From Verrucomicrobiota bacterium (lineage in GTDB: Bacteria > Verrucomicrobiota > Verrucomicrobiia > Verrucomicrobiales > Verrucomicrobiaceae): a stretch of DNA of 15,926 bases. The stretch spans positions 1 to 15,926 of the forward strand of contig JAIOQF010000234.1 in assembly GCA_021413535.1 (NCBI GenBank), read 5' to 3'. Positions within the stretch are counted from its first letter, which is position 1. Each line of letters opens with the position of its first letter. The position numbers and the translations under genes are program-made. Under the pieces are notes generated by a model. The model saw only the letters and a list, made by a program, of their open reading frames with translations, was not told the origin of the DNA and did no database searches. Below are positions 6,294-14,244 of the stretch, in pieces.

Positions 6294-7189
6294 CTTTAAG
6301 ACTAAATAAAAATCTCGCCATGTCGGGAGGGAACCATATCATCGGGCCAAATCCCCTGAAGGAAAAAGCAGCTGTGGCGCATAGGAAAAAAAGCCGCCAG
6401 TTGCGGCTATTCGAGCTTTGTAATCCTTTTATCCAGCGCCTCGGTGCAGATTTTTTTAAATCACTTCCCGCATGCCCCGGCGTCTATTTTTTTTACGATT
6501 CGACGGGCCGCCTGATTTATATCGGACAGTCCAACACTTTGCGTGCTCGCGTGGGAAGCTACCGCCATGTTGGTCCTGAGCGGTATCCGCGACGGATACT
6601 TCGCTTAGTGAATCGTATCGCACGAATCGAATGGCGCGAGTGCGGAACCCCTGACGAGGCCATCGAGTTGGAGCGTGTTCTTCTGCTTAAACACCGTCCG
6701 CAATATAACCGAGCGGGGGTGTGGCCCGGAGCGCCGTGGTGGCTGACCGTTTACGAGTGGAAGGATGGAGTGCAGGCTCGTCTTTCGCGTCACCCTGCTG
6801 AACACCCATCTTGCACCGGCCCATTGCCGCCGTCTTTCCGCTATGCCTATTCTTCACTGCTCCGCTGCACGTTGCATCTTCTGAATCCAGACCGAAAGCT
6901 TTCTGACTATCCATTAGGGATGCTGAAAGCAACTGCGCCACTCACGTTTCAATTTAAAACGACAGGGGCGTCAGGCATCGCGGCTGCCTTAAAAGATTGT
7001 GCATCGGGCAACGCGGGCGCGTATCTGTTGCACCTTGAATCTGGCTCCGTGAGTAAAACTGCGCTTGAGCAGGGGTTTTGGGACGAACAGATTCAATCCT
7101 TGAGACGTTATTTCGCCAAGAAAAGAGTTCCCACCTTGCAACAGGCATTGCCTCCAACGTCGCCGCTACCCCTTTTCCCCGATCTATGA
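6290..7189 (+). CDS. GIY-YIG nuclease-domain protein
   Basis: A 299-residue protein with one GIY-YIG domain at residues ~60-140: GVYFFYD (64-70), LIYIGQSNTLRARVGSY (75-91) and EAIELERVLLLKHRPQYN (123-140). Catalytic positions seen are Tyr66, Tyr77, Arg85 or Arg87, Glu128 and Asn140, as in the N-terminal half of UvrC and in Cho, so it should nick DNA. The 150-residue C-terminal part (residues ~145-299) is not recognised; it lacks the UvrC endonuclease half and HhH motifs. The TTG at 6290 is preceded by GGAGA nine bases upstream; an in-frame ATG at 6320 has no such site and is the alternative. The stop overlaps the start of the DUF72 gene (ATGA), so both are likely made together. The substrate is unknown; repair or defence are both possible. 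Confidence 0.82.
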   Translation: MTLRLNKNLAMSGGNHIIGPNPLKEKAAVAHRKKSRQLRLFELCNPFIQRLGADFFKSLPACPGVYFFYDSTGRLIYIGQSNTLRARVGSYRHVGPERYPRRILRLVNRIARIEWRECGTPDEAIELERVLLLKHRPQYNRAGVWPGAPWWLTVYEWKDGVQARLSRHPAEHPSCTGPLPPSFRYAYSSLLRCTLHLLNPDRKLSDYPLGMLKATAPLTFQFKTTGASGIAAALKDCASGNAGAYLLHLESGSVSKTALEQGFWDEQIQSLRRYFAKKRVPTLQQALPPTSPLPLFPDL

Positions 7190-8151
7190 TGTTTGACGAG
7201 CGGACCCACGCAAAGATGCATGAGCCTCTTGCCGCTCTCGCTAGCCAAGGAGTATTCATCGGAACTTCGTCTTGGAAATATCCCGGCTGGCTTGGTCAGG
7301 TCTATGACGATTCACGCTACCTAACGCGTGGTAAATTCTCCGAGGCGAAGTTTGAGCGAGAATGCCTTGTCGAATACGCCGACACCTTTCCGACTGTCTG
7401 TGTCGATGCAGGTTATTACAAGTTTCCAACCGACAAGTATCTTTATCGTCTCTGCGCGGATGTGCCATCCTCGTTCCGCTTTGGATTCAAGGTGACGGAC
7501 ACCATCACCATCCACCACTACTCAAAATTGCCGCGCTTCGGCAATCTGGCAGGGACCGATAACAAACACTTCCTAGACGCCGAATTGTTCGTGAATGCTT
7601 TTCTGAAACCTTGCGAGCCATACCGTGGAAAAATCGGCGTGCTCATTTTCGAGTTCTCTCAATTCCACGCTTCCGACTTCGCGCGGGGGCGCGAATTCGT
7701 CTCAGCGCTGGACGTCTTCCTTTCACAACTCCCAAAAACATGGGCTTACGCAGTGGAGACAAGAAACGAAAGCCTGCTACACCCGGAATACTTCGCCATG
7801 CTGAAATCGCATGGCGTCGCTCATGTTTTCAACTCGTGGACGAGGATGCCGGAAGTCTCAGCACAGATCGAGATGCCAGGTAGCTTCACCACTGATTTCC
7901 TAGTTGCCCGGTTCCTGCTCAAACCCGGTCGCAGCTATGAATCGGCAGTGAATTCGTTCAGCCCCTACACTTCTACCAAAGAACCTTACGAAGCCGCGCG
8001 AGCCGCAGGCAAGGCGCTTATTCAGAAAGCCAGGGCCGAAGGAAAACGACCCTCCTTTGTTTTCGTGAACAACCGTCTGGAGGGCAATGCCCCAATCACC
8101 ATAGCGTCTCTGCTCGAAGAAATGGAAGTCAGGGAGAAACCGCAGACATAG
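7186..8151 (+). CDS. DUF72 (YecE-like) family protein
   Basis: A 321-residue TIM-barrel-like DUF72 protein. The family hallmark is clear near the N-terminus: GVFIGTSSWKYPGWLGQVY (about residues 22-40), then FPTVCVDAGYYKFPT, SSFRFGFKVTD, KIGVLIFEFSQF, WAYAVETRNESLL and, near the end, PSFVFVNNRLEGNAP. Length and motif order match full family members, so it appears intact. The biochemical role of DUF72 is not established. Starts are tandem ATG codons at 7186 and 7189; the first overlaps the stop of the GIY-YIG gene by four bases, giving translational coupling. A DUF72 protein paired with a UvrC-like nuclease domain suggests a nucleic-acid-related job, but that is inference. Its 3' neighbour runs in the opposite direction. 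Confidence 0.88.
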   Translation: MMFDERTHAKMHEPLAALASQGVFIGTSSWKYPGWLGQVYDDSRYLTRGKFSEAKFERECLVEYADTFPTVCVDAGYYKFPTDKYLYRLCADVPSSFRFGFKVTDTITIHHYSKLPRFGNLAGTDNKHFLDAELFVNAFLKPCEPYRGKIGVLIFEFSQFHASDFARGREFVSALDVFLSQLPKTWAYAVETRNESLLHPEYFAMLKSHGVAHVFNSWTRMPEVSAQIEMPGSFTTDFLVARFLLKPGRSYESAVNSFSPYTSTKEPYEAARAAGKALIQKARAEGKRPSFVFVNNRLEGNAPITIASLLEEMEVREKPQT

Positions 8152-8320
8152 ACTAAAGCGGCTACGGCTATTTGTTATCGGGAATTAACAATCGAGCCAT
8201 GATTCAAAAGGCTGAATGACTGCCGATCTAAGAGTTACGTCGATGGTAAATCGAAGTCGTGATTCGGAAGTGGCGAGATGGGCGAGATCACGCTGCGCAT
8301 TTCGTAGGGACAAGCCTGCT
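8152..8320. other. Convergent intergenic spacer
   Basis: Between two convergent genes. The only structure is TTGTTA (8172-8177) pairing with TAACAA (8186-8191) over an 8-base loop. It has no T run on either side, so it is at most a weak bidirectional terminator. Confidence 0.3.
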
Positions 8321-8836
8321 TCAGGGCAGACACTTCATTGTCGCTTGATTGGCCCGCACACGTTTCATCGTCACTCTGCCTTGAGTCCGCATCGCTTCTC
8401 GCCGTGCTTCTCCAAATTGCCTGCGCACTGCGAATGAAATCTGGGATTCCGCTTCGTCCGCCTGTTTGTGCGAGGCACCGCTCCAGCTAGGCACCGGACG
8501 AGCCAGCTGTGACATGTGCTGGTCGTCAAAATTTCCCTGCAAATAGGCGACCAATATGGGAGTGCCTGACCATTTCCGAGCTACCCAATCCCAAAAACTG
8601 GGGTCGAGTTCTCCATAGGCAATTTCACGAGCACGTGAATGTCTTCGCTCAACATCTTCCAAGTTTGCATCAAAGAATGTTTCGGCTTCATCGAACGTAG
8701 TAGCGGCGCAGACCGCATTGACGTGGTCGTTGCTGAGCTTGAACAGTTTGAACGGGAATACAGCACCGTGGACCGAGGGCACCGCACCTGCGGAACTCAG
8801 TCCTTCAGAATTTTTGGTAGATACGCTGTGGTTCAT
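8321..8836 (-). CDS. Hypothetical protein (171 residues), second gene of a minus-strand pair
   Basis: Not recognised. The protein has a low-complexity N-terminus, then FPFKLFKLSNDHVNAVCAATTFDEAETFFDANL (in two parts: residues ~28-43 and ~44-60), a segment ELDPSFWDWVARKWSG, and a basic C-terminus rich in Arg (RRQFGEARREAMR). No signal peptide, membrane span or catalytic motif is visible. It follows the 209-residue gene after 15 bases on the same strand, so the pair is probably one operon. The stretch around HVNAVCAATTFDEAETFF resembles EFHCTATDPESARRLFEEH in that neighbour (aromatic or Leu strand, then A-T, D-E/S-A, F-F/F-E), which suggests a shared small domain. A real gene by frame and context, with modest confidence. 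Confidence 0.6.
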   Translation of the reverse strand: MNHSVSTKNSEGLSSAGAVPSVHGAVFPFKLFKLSNDHVNAVCAATTFDEAETFFDANLEDVERRHSRAREIAYGELDPSFWDWVARKWSGTPILVAYLQGNFDDQHMSQLARPVPSWSGASHKQADEAESQISFAVRRQFGEARREAMRTQGRVTMKRVRANQATMKCLP

Positions 8837-8851
8837 ACAGATAGGGATCAG

Positions 8852-9481
8852 CTAGACAACTGACGAGGGCGGTGCTGGAACTCTCTCAAACTCGTCGAAC
8901 GGATGCCAGTGGCTCACCTCAATCGGGTCTCCGTGCCTGTCCCGCCAGTCACCGGCCTGCCATCCTTCTGGTGTGAAACTCAATGGCTCCCTTGCGTGCC
9001 AGATACCACGTCGCACCCGTGTCCCGTTGCTCGTCCAAACCAGCATGCCGCTCGGTGGGGAATACTCGCCATTGGCACAAGCGGTCCAAACAACTCGTTT
9101 GTCTGGCTTTACAGGTGGAAGTCCGATTTTCGGGTTTAGAAACTGAGGCTCAAGTTCACCATCGCGCATCCGCCTGTTTCGCTCAATGCGTGCAGACCAC
9201 CACCATTCATAGGGTTCGATGTCCACGCCGAAAGTGTGGCTGATGTGGTTGAGAGCATCACCCTTCACTTCGACAACATCTTTGGCCGAAACGACCTCAC
9301 AGCAATGCTCCTCAAACAGACGTCGCGCAGATTCGGGATCGGTCGCCGTGCAGTGGAACTCATTGAACTCATACACCCTCAATGTAACCACCTCAGGGTC
9401 GGGCGGCAGTTGAGGAGCTCCCGGTAGTGCGTAGGGGTCTGAATGAATCGGACGCTCCCCTTTCAACTCATCAATTGTCAT
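8852..9481 (-). CDS. Hypothetical protein (209 residues), first gene of a minus-strand pair
   Basis: Not recognised. Visible parts: a Pro-rich N-terminus (ALPGAPQLPPDPE), a strand-helix unit VVTLRVYEFNEFHC followed by ESARRLFEEHCCEVVSAKD, an aromatic patch YEWWWSARIERNRRMRDGELEP, and a Trp-rich C-terminal half with RVVWTACANGEY and GWQAGDWRDRHGDP. There is no signal peptide or membrane span; two adjacent Cys (about residues 59-60) could be structural. It is divergent from the UmuD-like cassette, with a 109-base gap holding the LexA-type box, so an effect of LexA on this promoter is possible. It shares a weak motif with the downstream 171-residue protein. Nothing suggests an enzymatic role. 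Confidence 0.65.
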   Translation of the reverse strand: MTIDELKGERPIHSDPYALPGAPQLPPDPEVVTLRVYEFNEFHCTATDPESARRLFEEHCCEVVSAKDVVEVKGDALNHISHTFGVDIEPYEWWWSARIERNRRMRDGELEPQFLNPKIGLPPVKPDKRVVWTACANGEYSPPSGMLVWTSNGTRVRRGIWHAREPLSFTPEGWQAGDWRDRHGDPIEVSHWHPFDEFERVPAPPSSVV

Positions 9482-9590
9482 TATGGAAGATGAACCACGA
9501 TATGCCTAAAACAATCTGAAAAGCAGCGGCTCGAATTGTGAAGTGCGCAGAATTGAAAAAGTGACTTGATGAATGCCAGGCGCTGGATAG

Positions 9591-9604
9591 TGTTCTTTTG
9601 AACA
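9591..9604. promoter_or_regulatory. LexA (SOS) box TGTTC-TTTT-GAACA
   Basis: A perfect 5+5 palindrome with a 4-base spacer, whose last base is the A of the umuD-like ATG. From memory, TGTTC-N4-GAACA is the LexA-binding motif described for Verrucomicrobium. No second copy was found in the window. Position at the start of a UmuD/Y-polymerase cassette fits SOS control. A weak promoter (TTGATG at 9566, TAGTGT at 9588) would place the box over the -10 and start site. Confidence 0.75.
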
Positions 9605-10029
9605 TGCAACACATGAGCGCCGCCTTTTCTCCTCAAACACTCCTCGCCGTTCCGTTGCTGGGAAGCATTCAGGCAGGCCGGCCGACGCAGGAAACGCAGC
9701 GTCCTGACGCCTGCATTAACGTGGACGCTGAGAGTTTGCGATTGCCTAAAGGATCGCGGACCTTTGCCCTAAAGGTTCAAGGTGATTCGATGACCAACGC
9801 CGGAATTTTGAACGGCGACGTGGTGATTCTCGAATTTCGCACACCTAACAACGGCGAGATCGTCGCTGCACTCATTGACGGCGAATGCACCCTGAAGCGC
9901 TACGTCGTGCAGCGCGGAAGACCTTTTCTGAGAGCAGAGAATCCAAACTACCCCGCCCTCATCCCCGCGCATGAACTGGCGATTCAAGGGGTGCAAGTGG
10001 CCCTGCTCCGGCTCGCCCCCAGGCCATGA
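9604..10029 (+). CDS. umuD: UmuD-like S24 family self-cleaving protein
   Basis: A 141-residue protein of the LexA/UmuD S24 peptidase fold without a DNA-binding domain, so UmuD-like and not LexA. From the ATG at 9604 the self-cleavage site Ala24-Gly25 (SIQAGRP), nucleophile Ser62 (GDSM) and base Lys98 (TLKRY) fall within two residues of E. coli UmuD (Cys24-Gly25, Ser60, Lys97), which supports this start; TTG 9598 and ATG 9613 are alternatives. RecA-stimulated cleavage would give UmuD', an accessory for a Y-family polymerase. It is the first gene of the cassette, lies directly on the LexA box, and its stop overlaps the micro-ORF start (ATGA). The full catalytic dyad is present, so it should be functional. 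Confidence 0.88.
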   Translation: MQHMSAAFSPQTLLAVPLLGSIQAGRPTQETQRPDACINVDAESLRLPKGSRTFALKVQGDSMTNAGILNGDVVILEFRTPNNGEIVAALIDGECTLKRYVVQRGRPFLRAENPNYPALIPAHELAIQGVQVALLRLAPRP

Positions 10030-10136
10030 AAACGCTCCGCCGTCTGGTTGAACGACTCTGCAACCGCTTCCGCAAGCGGACGCGAAGACAACCACGCTAC
10101 GTGCAGCAAGAACTTCCTCTGCGCTTTCGCAAATGA
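10026..10136 (+). CDS. 36-residue basic micro-ORF with clamp-binding-like motif
   Basis: A very small gene, MKTLRRLVERL at the start and QQELPLRFRK at the end, with 14 Lys/Arg in 36 residues. It fills the gap between the umuD-like gene and the polymerase exactly: its ATG overlaps the umuD stop and its TGA overlaps the polymerase ATG, both as ATGA. Such double coupling argues that it is translated. The tail QQELPL (residues 27-32) resembles the hexapeptide beta-clamp motif (consensus QLxLxL; Hda has QLSLPL), with Gln in place of Leu at position 2. The polymerase gene that follows has no obvious clamp motif between its Y and DnaE parts, so this peptide could tether the complex to the clamp. Alternatively it is only a coupling leader. 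I know no named family for it. Confidence 0.55.
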   Translation: MKTLRRLVERLCNRFRKRTRRQPRYVQQELPLRFRK

Positions 10137-12442
10137 TTGTTCATCTCGATGCTGATGCCTATTTTGCTTCCGTTGAACAAGCCGCCGACCCAAAGCTAAG
10201 AGGAAAGCCCATAGCAGTCGGCGGCGAGAGACGGGGCATCATCGCATCCGCGAGCTATGAGGCACGCAAGCTCGGCATCTACACCCCCATGCCAACGGCA
10301 AAAGCACGCAAACTCTGCCCCCGCCTCATCATCTTGCCCGGTGACTTTGAAATGTATGAGCGCTTCTCTCGCTTCATGTTCAGTTACGCCTTCGACTTCA
10401 CACCCGAAGTGGAAATCACTTCGATTGACGAAGGCTACTTCGACCTGAGTGGCTACCGTAAGAGCAGCCCGCGTGAAGTGGCCGAGACCATCCGCAAGGC
10501 CATCGGGCAGAGCCTCAAGATTTCCGTGTCCGAAGGGATCGCGAGCAACAAGCTTGTTTCTCAGGTCGCCTCGAAACTCCGCAAACCGGCCAATCTTCTG
10601 GAAGTGCCCGGTGGGAACGAGCGCGAGTTCCTGGCACCACTGGCGAACCACTGGCTGCCCAATGTGGGGCCGAAGCTGTCGGCCACTCTGAAAGCAGCGG
10701 GACTTGCCATCATTGATGAAGTTGCACAAACACCTGTGGACATGCTCGCGATGCTCGCGGGTTCCTATGCGCCGCAGTTGAAGGATTACGCCAACGGCAT
10801 CGACCACCGCCCGCTCAACATTGACCGCGCTGACGCCAAATCCTACGGCGAACAGCACACGTTCGAGAAGGATGTGACGCATGAAGGCATCCTGCTCGCA
10901 CACCTGCACCGCATGGCAGACAACCTGGCTGCGAGCGTGCGGCAGGATAACAAGAGTTTCCGCACCGTGACCTTGAAGCTCCGCTATAACGACATGCTGG
11001 ACGTGACACGAAGCGTCAGTATTGAGGAGCCGACCGATCTGGCCGACGATGTTTATTCATTATTGAAACCACTTCTCAAGAAGGCGTGGGAGCGGCGTGT
11101 CAGCGTGCGCTTGATCGGTCTCAAGCTCAGCCAAATTTACGGTGCGGTGTTCCGCTCCGCCCTGCCACTGGAAGCCGATGCTCAGAAGCGGCTCAAGATG
11201 CAGCAACTCGCGCCCGTGTTCGATGAACTCAGGCGGGAGAACCGCATCATGCGCGGGCACGAACTTTGGTTGAAGCCTCGACCAGCCAGAAGAGTTGCTC
11301 CAGTGGCTGCGGCGAATCCTCCAAGGGTTATTGTGCCGAAGATTTCCCTCACCTCACCACCAGCGCTAAACTTCAAAAGCTATTTCAGCTTTCTTGATTC
11401 GACGCTCTCAATCGCCGCGATCATCGACGCGGCGAAGCAGCATGAATTCCCCGACATCGCCCTCACCGACCCCAATTTGCATGGAGCTGTGCTGTTCTTT
11501 CAGGCAGCTAAGGAGGCAGGAATCAAGCCTGTGATCGCCGCCGAGCTTCACTGCGGCTCGCGAATGCGGCTTGCTTATGTAAAGAACAGAACTGGCTACG
11601 AAAATCTGTGCCGTCTTCTCAGCGTTCCAAAGCTTGATCCGCTAATTCTTAGTGAACATAGCGAAGGATTGCTCTTTGCCAACGAGCACACCCACGCCCT
11701 TCCTGAAATCCGCTATCTATCGCCACAAGATAAATGCCGTTACGACATCATCCAAAGCATCCGCACTTTGACGCGGCTCAACCAAGCCCACCCTGAAAAG
11801 CGCCACGGGGCGTTGCACCTGCCAAGCCGCCGGGAATGGGCGGAACGCTTTACAGCCACGCAGATGAACGCCACGGAGAGGCTGGCCGAGGAATGCGAGT
11901 TTCAGTTCGAGATCGGCATCCTGCGCTTCCCGAGTTATGCGCCGCACGACGGCAGCAGTCCTAAAGACATGCTCCACCGTCTTGCCACCGAAGGACTTAA
12001 CCGCCGTTATGGAAATCGAGCGCCAAAGCATCTCGCTCAGCTACATGAGGAACTGAGTATTATATCCGAGGTCGGCTACGAAGAATATTTTCTCGCCGTT
12101 TGGGATATCCTTGGTGAATGCCGCGAAGCGGGTATTGACTGGATCACGCGCGGTAGTGCTGCTGATTCCCTGGTTTGCTACTGTCTGGGCATCAGCGGCG
12201 TCTGTCCGATCCGTTTTGATTTGTATTTCCGGCGCTTCCTGAATCGTGAGCGCATGGCTCAAAGCAAACTGCCGGACATCGACATCGACTTTCCGCATGA
12301 CCGAAAAGATGACGTGGTGGAATTGATTCTTCATGCAAAGACACCGAATGGAACGAGGAGCCGTATAAGACCGCGCTGGACACTGCCGCATTTCTGGATG
12401 GATTTCCGCGCCACCGAAAAATGCACCCATGCGGCGTGTTGA
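10133..12442 (+). CDS. Y-family DNA polymerase fused to the N-terminal part of a DnaE-type polymerase (DnaE part truncated)
   Basis: A 769-residue fusion. Residues ~1-385 are a complete translesion polymerase: HLDADAYFASVE with Asp6, Asp8 and steric-gate Phe11, SIDEGYFD with Asp99 and Glu100, an HhH thumb (NVGPKLSATLKAAG) and a little finger ending near GHELWLKPR. Unlike ImuB, the metal ligands are all present, so it should be active. After a Pro-rich linker, residues ~406-490 are a DnaE PHP domain (SYFSFLDST, IALTDPNLHGAV, AAKEAGIKPVIAAE), then the C-family polymerase palm up to PDIDIDF (12272-12292). The PHP metal histidines seem lost (TDP where TDH is usual). True homology ends near 12330; the last ~36 residues are out of frame because a piece of the palm is missing. 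Starts by ATGA overlap with the micro-ORF. UmuD-like, Y polymerase and DnaE together form a mutasome-like cassette. Confidence 0.85.
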   Translation: MIVHLDADAYFASVEQAADPKLRGKPIAVGGERRGIIASASYEARKLGIYTPMPTAKARKLCPRLIILPGDFEMYERFSRFMFSYAFDFTPEVEITSIDEGYFDLSGYRKSSPREVAETIRKAIGQSLKISVSEGIASNKLVSQVASKLRKPANLLEVPGGNEREFLAPLANHWLPNVGPKLSATLKAAGLAIIDEVAQTPVDMLAMLAGSYAPQLKDYANGIDHRPLNIDRADAKSYGEQHTFEKDVTHEGILLAHLHRMADNLAASVRQDNKSFRTVTLKLRYNDMLDVTRSVSIEEPTDLADDVYSLLKPLLKKAWERRVSVRLIGLKLSQIYGAVFRSALPLEADAQKRLKMQQLAPVFDELRRENRIMRGHELWLKPRPARRVAPVAAANPPRVIVPKISLTSPPALNFKSYFSFLDSTLSIAAIIDAAKQHEFPDIALTDPNLHGAVLFFQAAKEAGIKPVIAAELHCGSRMRLAYVKNRTGYENLCRLLSVPKLDPLILSEHSEGLLFANEHTHALPEIRYLSPQDKCRYDIIQSIRTLTRLNQAHPEKRHGALHLPSRREWAERFTATQMNATERLAEECEFQFEIGILRFPSYAPHDGSSPKDMLHRLATEGLNRRYGNRAPKHLAQLHEELSIISEVGYEEYFLAVWDILGECREAGIDWITRGSAADSLVCYCLGISGVCPIRFDLYFRRFLNRERMAQSKLPDIDIDFPHDRKDDVVELILHAKTPNGTRSRIRPRWTLPHFWMDFRATEKCTHAAC

Positions 12443-14040
12443 TCTCGCGTGATCCGATCCGCTCACTCAGTCCGACTTTCACCAGCAACAAGGGCTGGCA
12501 GACCACTCATTTCGACATGAACGCGGTGGAAGATGTCGGCCTCATCAAGATGGACATTCTCGCGCAGGGCGGGTTGGCCGTGATGCGGGATGCAATGGCC
12601 TCTTTGAAGCATCGCGGAATTGAAGTAAACCTTGAAGCGCTGGAGCCGTGGCAGGACCCGCAAGTTTGGGAAATGATCGCCAGCGGTGGCGCACGTGCTG
12701 TGCATCACATCGAGTCGCCTGCGATGATTTCGCTCTGCCGCATGACCAACGTGCAGGAGATTGACGGGCTGATCGCCATCGTATCCGTCATCCGACCTGG
12801 CGCTGCCAATGAAAACAAAAAACTCAGCTTCACACGCCGCTACCAGGGCTTGGAACCGGTCTATTACCCGCATCCCTGTCTGGAGCCAGCCTTGAAAAGC
12901 ACCTTCGGGCTGGTCGTCTATGAAGAACACATTCTGCAAATCTGCGAGGTCTTTGCAGGCTTGCCTCCGGGCAGGGCCGACGTGCTTCGCCGCGCCCTCA
13001 ACAAGCGCAAAGCGAAGATCATCGCGGAAGTCATGGTGGAGTTCTTCCAGTCCTCGCTGGCACGCGGTCACAGCCTGGAAAAGGCGCAGGAAGTCTGGGA
13101 ACTGGTAAGCGGTTTCAACGGCTATGCCTTTTGCCGCGCCCACAGCACCGCCTACGGCGTCGAAGCTTATCAGGCCGCTTGGCTCAAGCACTACTACCCT
13201 GCCGAGTTTCTGGCCGCCGTGCTCTCCAACAGGAAGGGCTTTTACTCCACTTTGGTTTACGCGCTGGAGTGCCATCGCCTCGGCATCTCGTTCCTTCCGC
13301 CAAACGTCAACACCCCAGGCCCCGCCTTTACCGTGTGCGATGAAAAGATCCGCGTCCCCATCACGCAGATGAAGGGACTGGCATCCGCGACAGTGGAAAG
13401 ACTGTTGCGAGAGGTGGCGCGGAGGCGCTTTGATTCCATACGGGATTTCTGCGAGCGGGTCCGTCCCAGTTCCGATGAACTGGAGAACATCATCCGCGCC
13501 GGAGGCTTCGACGAGTTTGGCGTGCCACGCACACACCAGTTCTGGGAGGTCAGGGCTTGTCTTGCGAACATAAGCGCGGTTGACGGACAAGGATGGCTTC
13601 TACCACCCCCTGACATCGCACAGAGGCTGCACACTCCCGTTCACGAGCCGACCTTGCTGGAAAAGCTCGAATGGGAGACTGACCTGTTCGGGATGGCGGT
13701 TTCAGGGCACCCGCTGGACTTGTTTCCTCACATCGCGTGGGAAACCTACTGCTCTGTCTCGCGCCTCGGGGAATTTATTGGTCAGCGGGTGACGGCTTGC
13801 GGCCTTGTGGTTGAGCAAAGGTTGCATCACCAGGTCACGGGAGAGGTGATGAAGTTTTTAAGTCTCGCCGACAAGACCGGGATTGTGGAGACGGAACTTT
13901 TCGCCCCGACCTACAGAAGCTACGGGACGGCTACGGTCCGCTATCCCGTGCTAGAAGTGGAAGCATCAGTGGAACCATTCGACAATGGCAGGGGCTTTTT
14001 GTTGCGTGTTCACCGTGTTGGCAAGCCCCGAGGCTATTGA
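12421..14040 (+). pseudogene. C-terminal part of the DnaE-type polymerase, cut off by deletion and frameshift
   Basis: This frame continues the DnaE half. Homology starts upstream of the first ATG, at about 12337, with EEPYKTALDTAAFLDGFPRH, then MHPCGVLISRDPI, THFDMNAVEDVGLIKMDIL with the third palm Asp, AVHHIESPAMISL, YPHPCLEPAL, VVYEEHILQICE, HSTAYGVEAYQAAWLKHYYP, and a final OB-fold region to the stop. Compared with DnaE proteins, roughly 60-75 residues between DVVELIL of the preceding frame and EEPYKTAL are absent, and the size of the gap is not a multiple of three. The lost stretch belongs to the palm and carries conserved nucleotide-contacting residues. No ribosome binding site or independent start is evident. 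Apart from the junction, the frame is clean over 560 codons, so the break looks recent. A sequencing error alone would not remove that many residues. Confidence 0.8.
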
Positions 14041-14145
14041 AGCAGGATCACACTAAAGACTTCTTCAAACTCGGACAAAGCTCATCAAACTTGAGATGAT
14101 AATTCTGGTTGTTTCCCAACACATGCGGAAGATCATTCACAATTG

Positions 14146-14244
14146 ATGAAAATCCTCGCCCTCGTCCTCACCCTCTTCATCACGGTAACGAACCTTTATT
14201 CTTGGGCGGACCGTCGGTTGCATCAGGTGCTGCGTCAGGGGTGA
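14146..14244 (+). pseudogene. Short signal-peptide-like ORF, probable gene remnant
   Basis: Thirty-two codons: MKILALVLTLFITVTNLYSW, then a charged end DRRLHQVLRQG and a stop. The beginning is a textbook hydrophobic export signal with nothing after it. It could be the 5' remnant of a lost secreted-protein gene or a very small membrane peptide. No ribosome binding site is seen, and it lies in the 248-base gap before the Cas4-like gene. Confidence 0.3.

Noticed and set aside
9591..9604. Reading the palindrome as a Gram-positive LexA box
   Set aside because: That box has the order GAAC-N4-GTTC; here the order is TGTTC-N4-GAACA.
12463..13590. 375-codon minus-strand ORF
   Set aside because: It is a shadow of the DnaE coding strand; the plus-strand frame carries recognisable polymerase motifs throughout.
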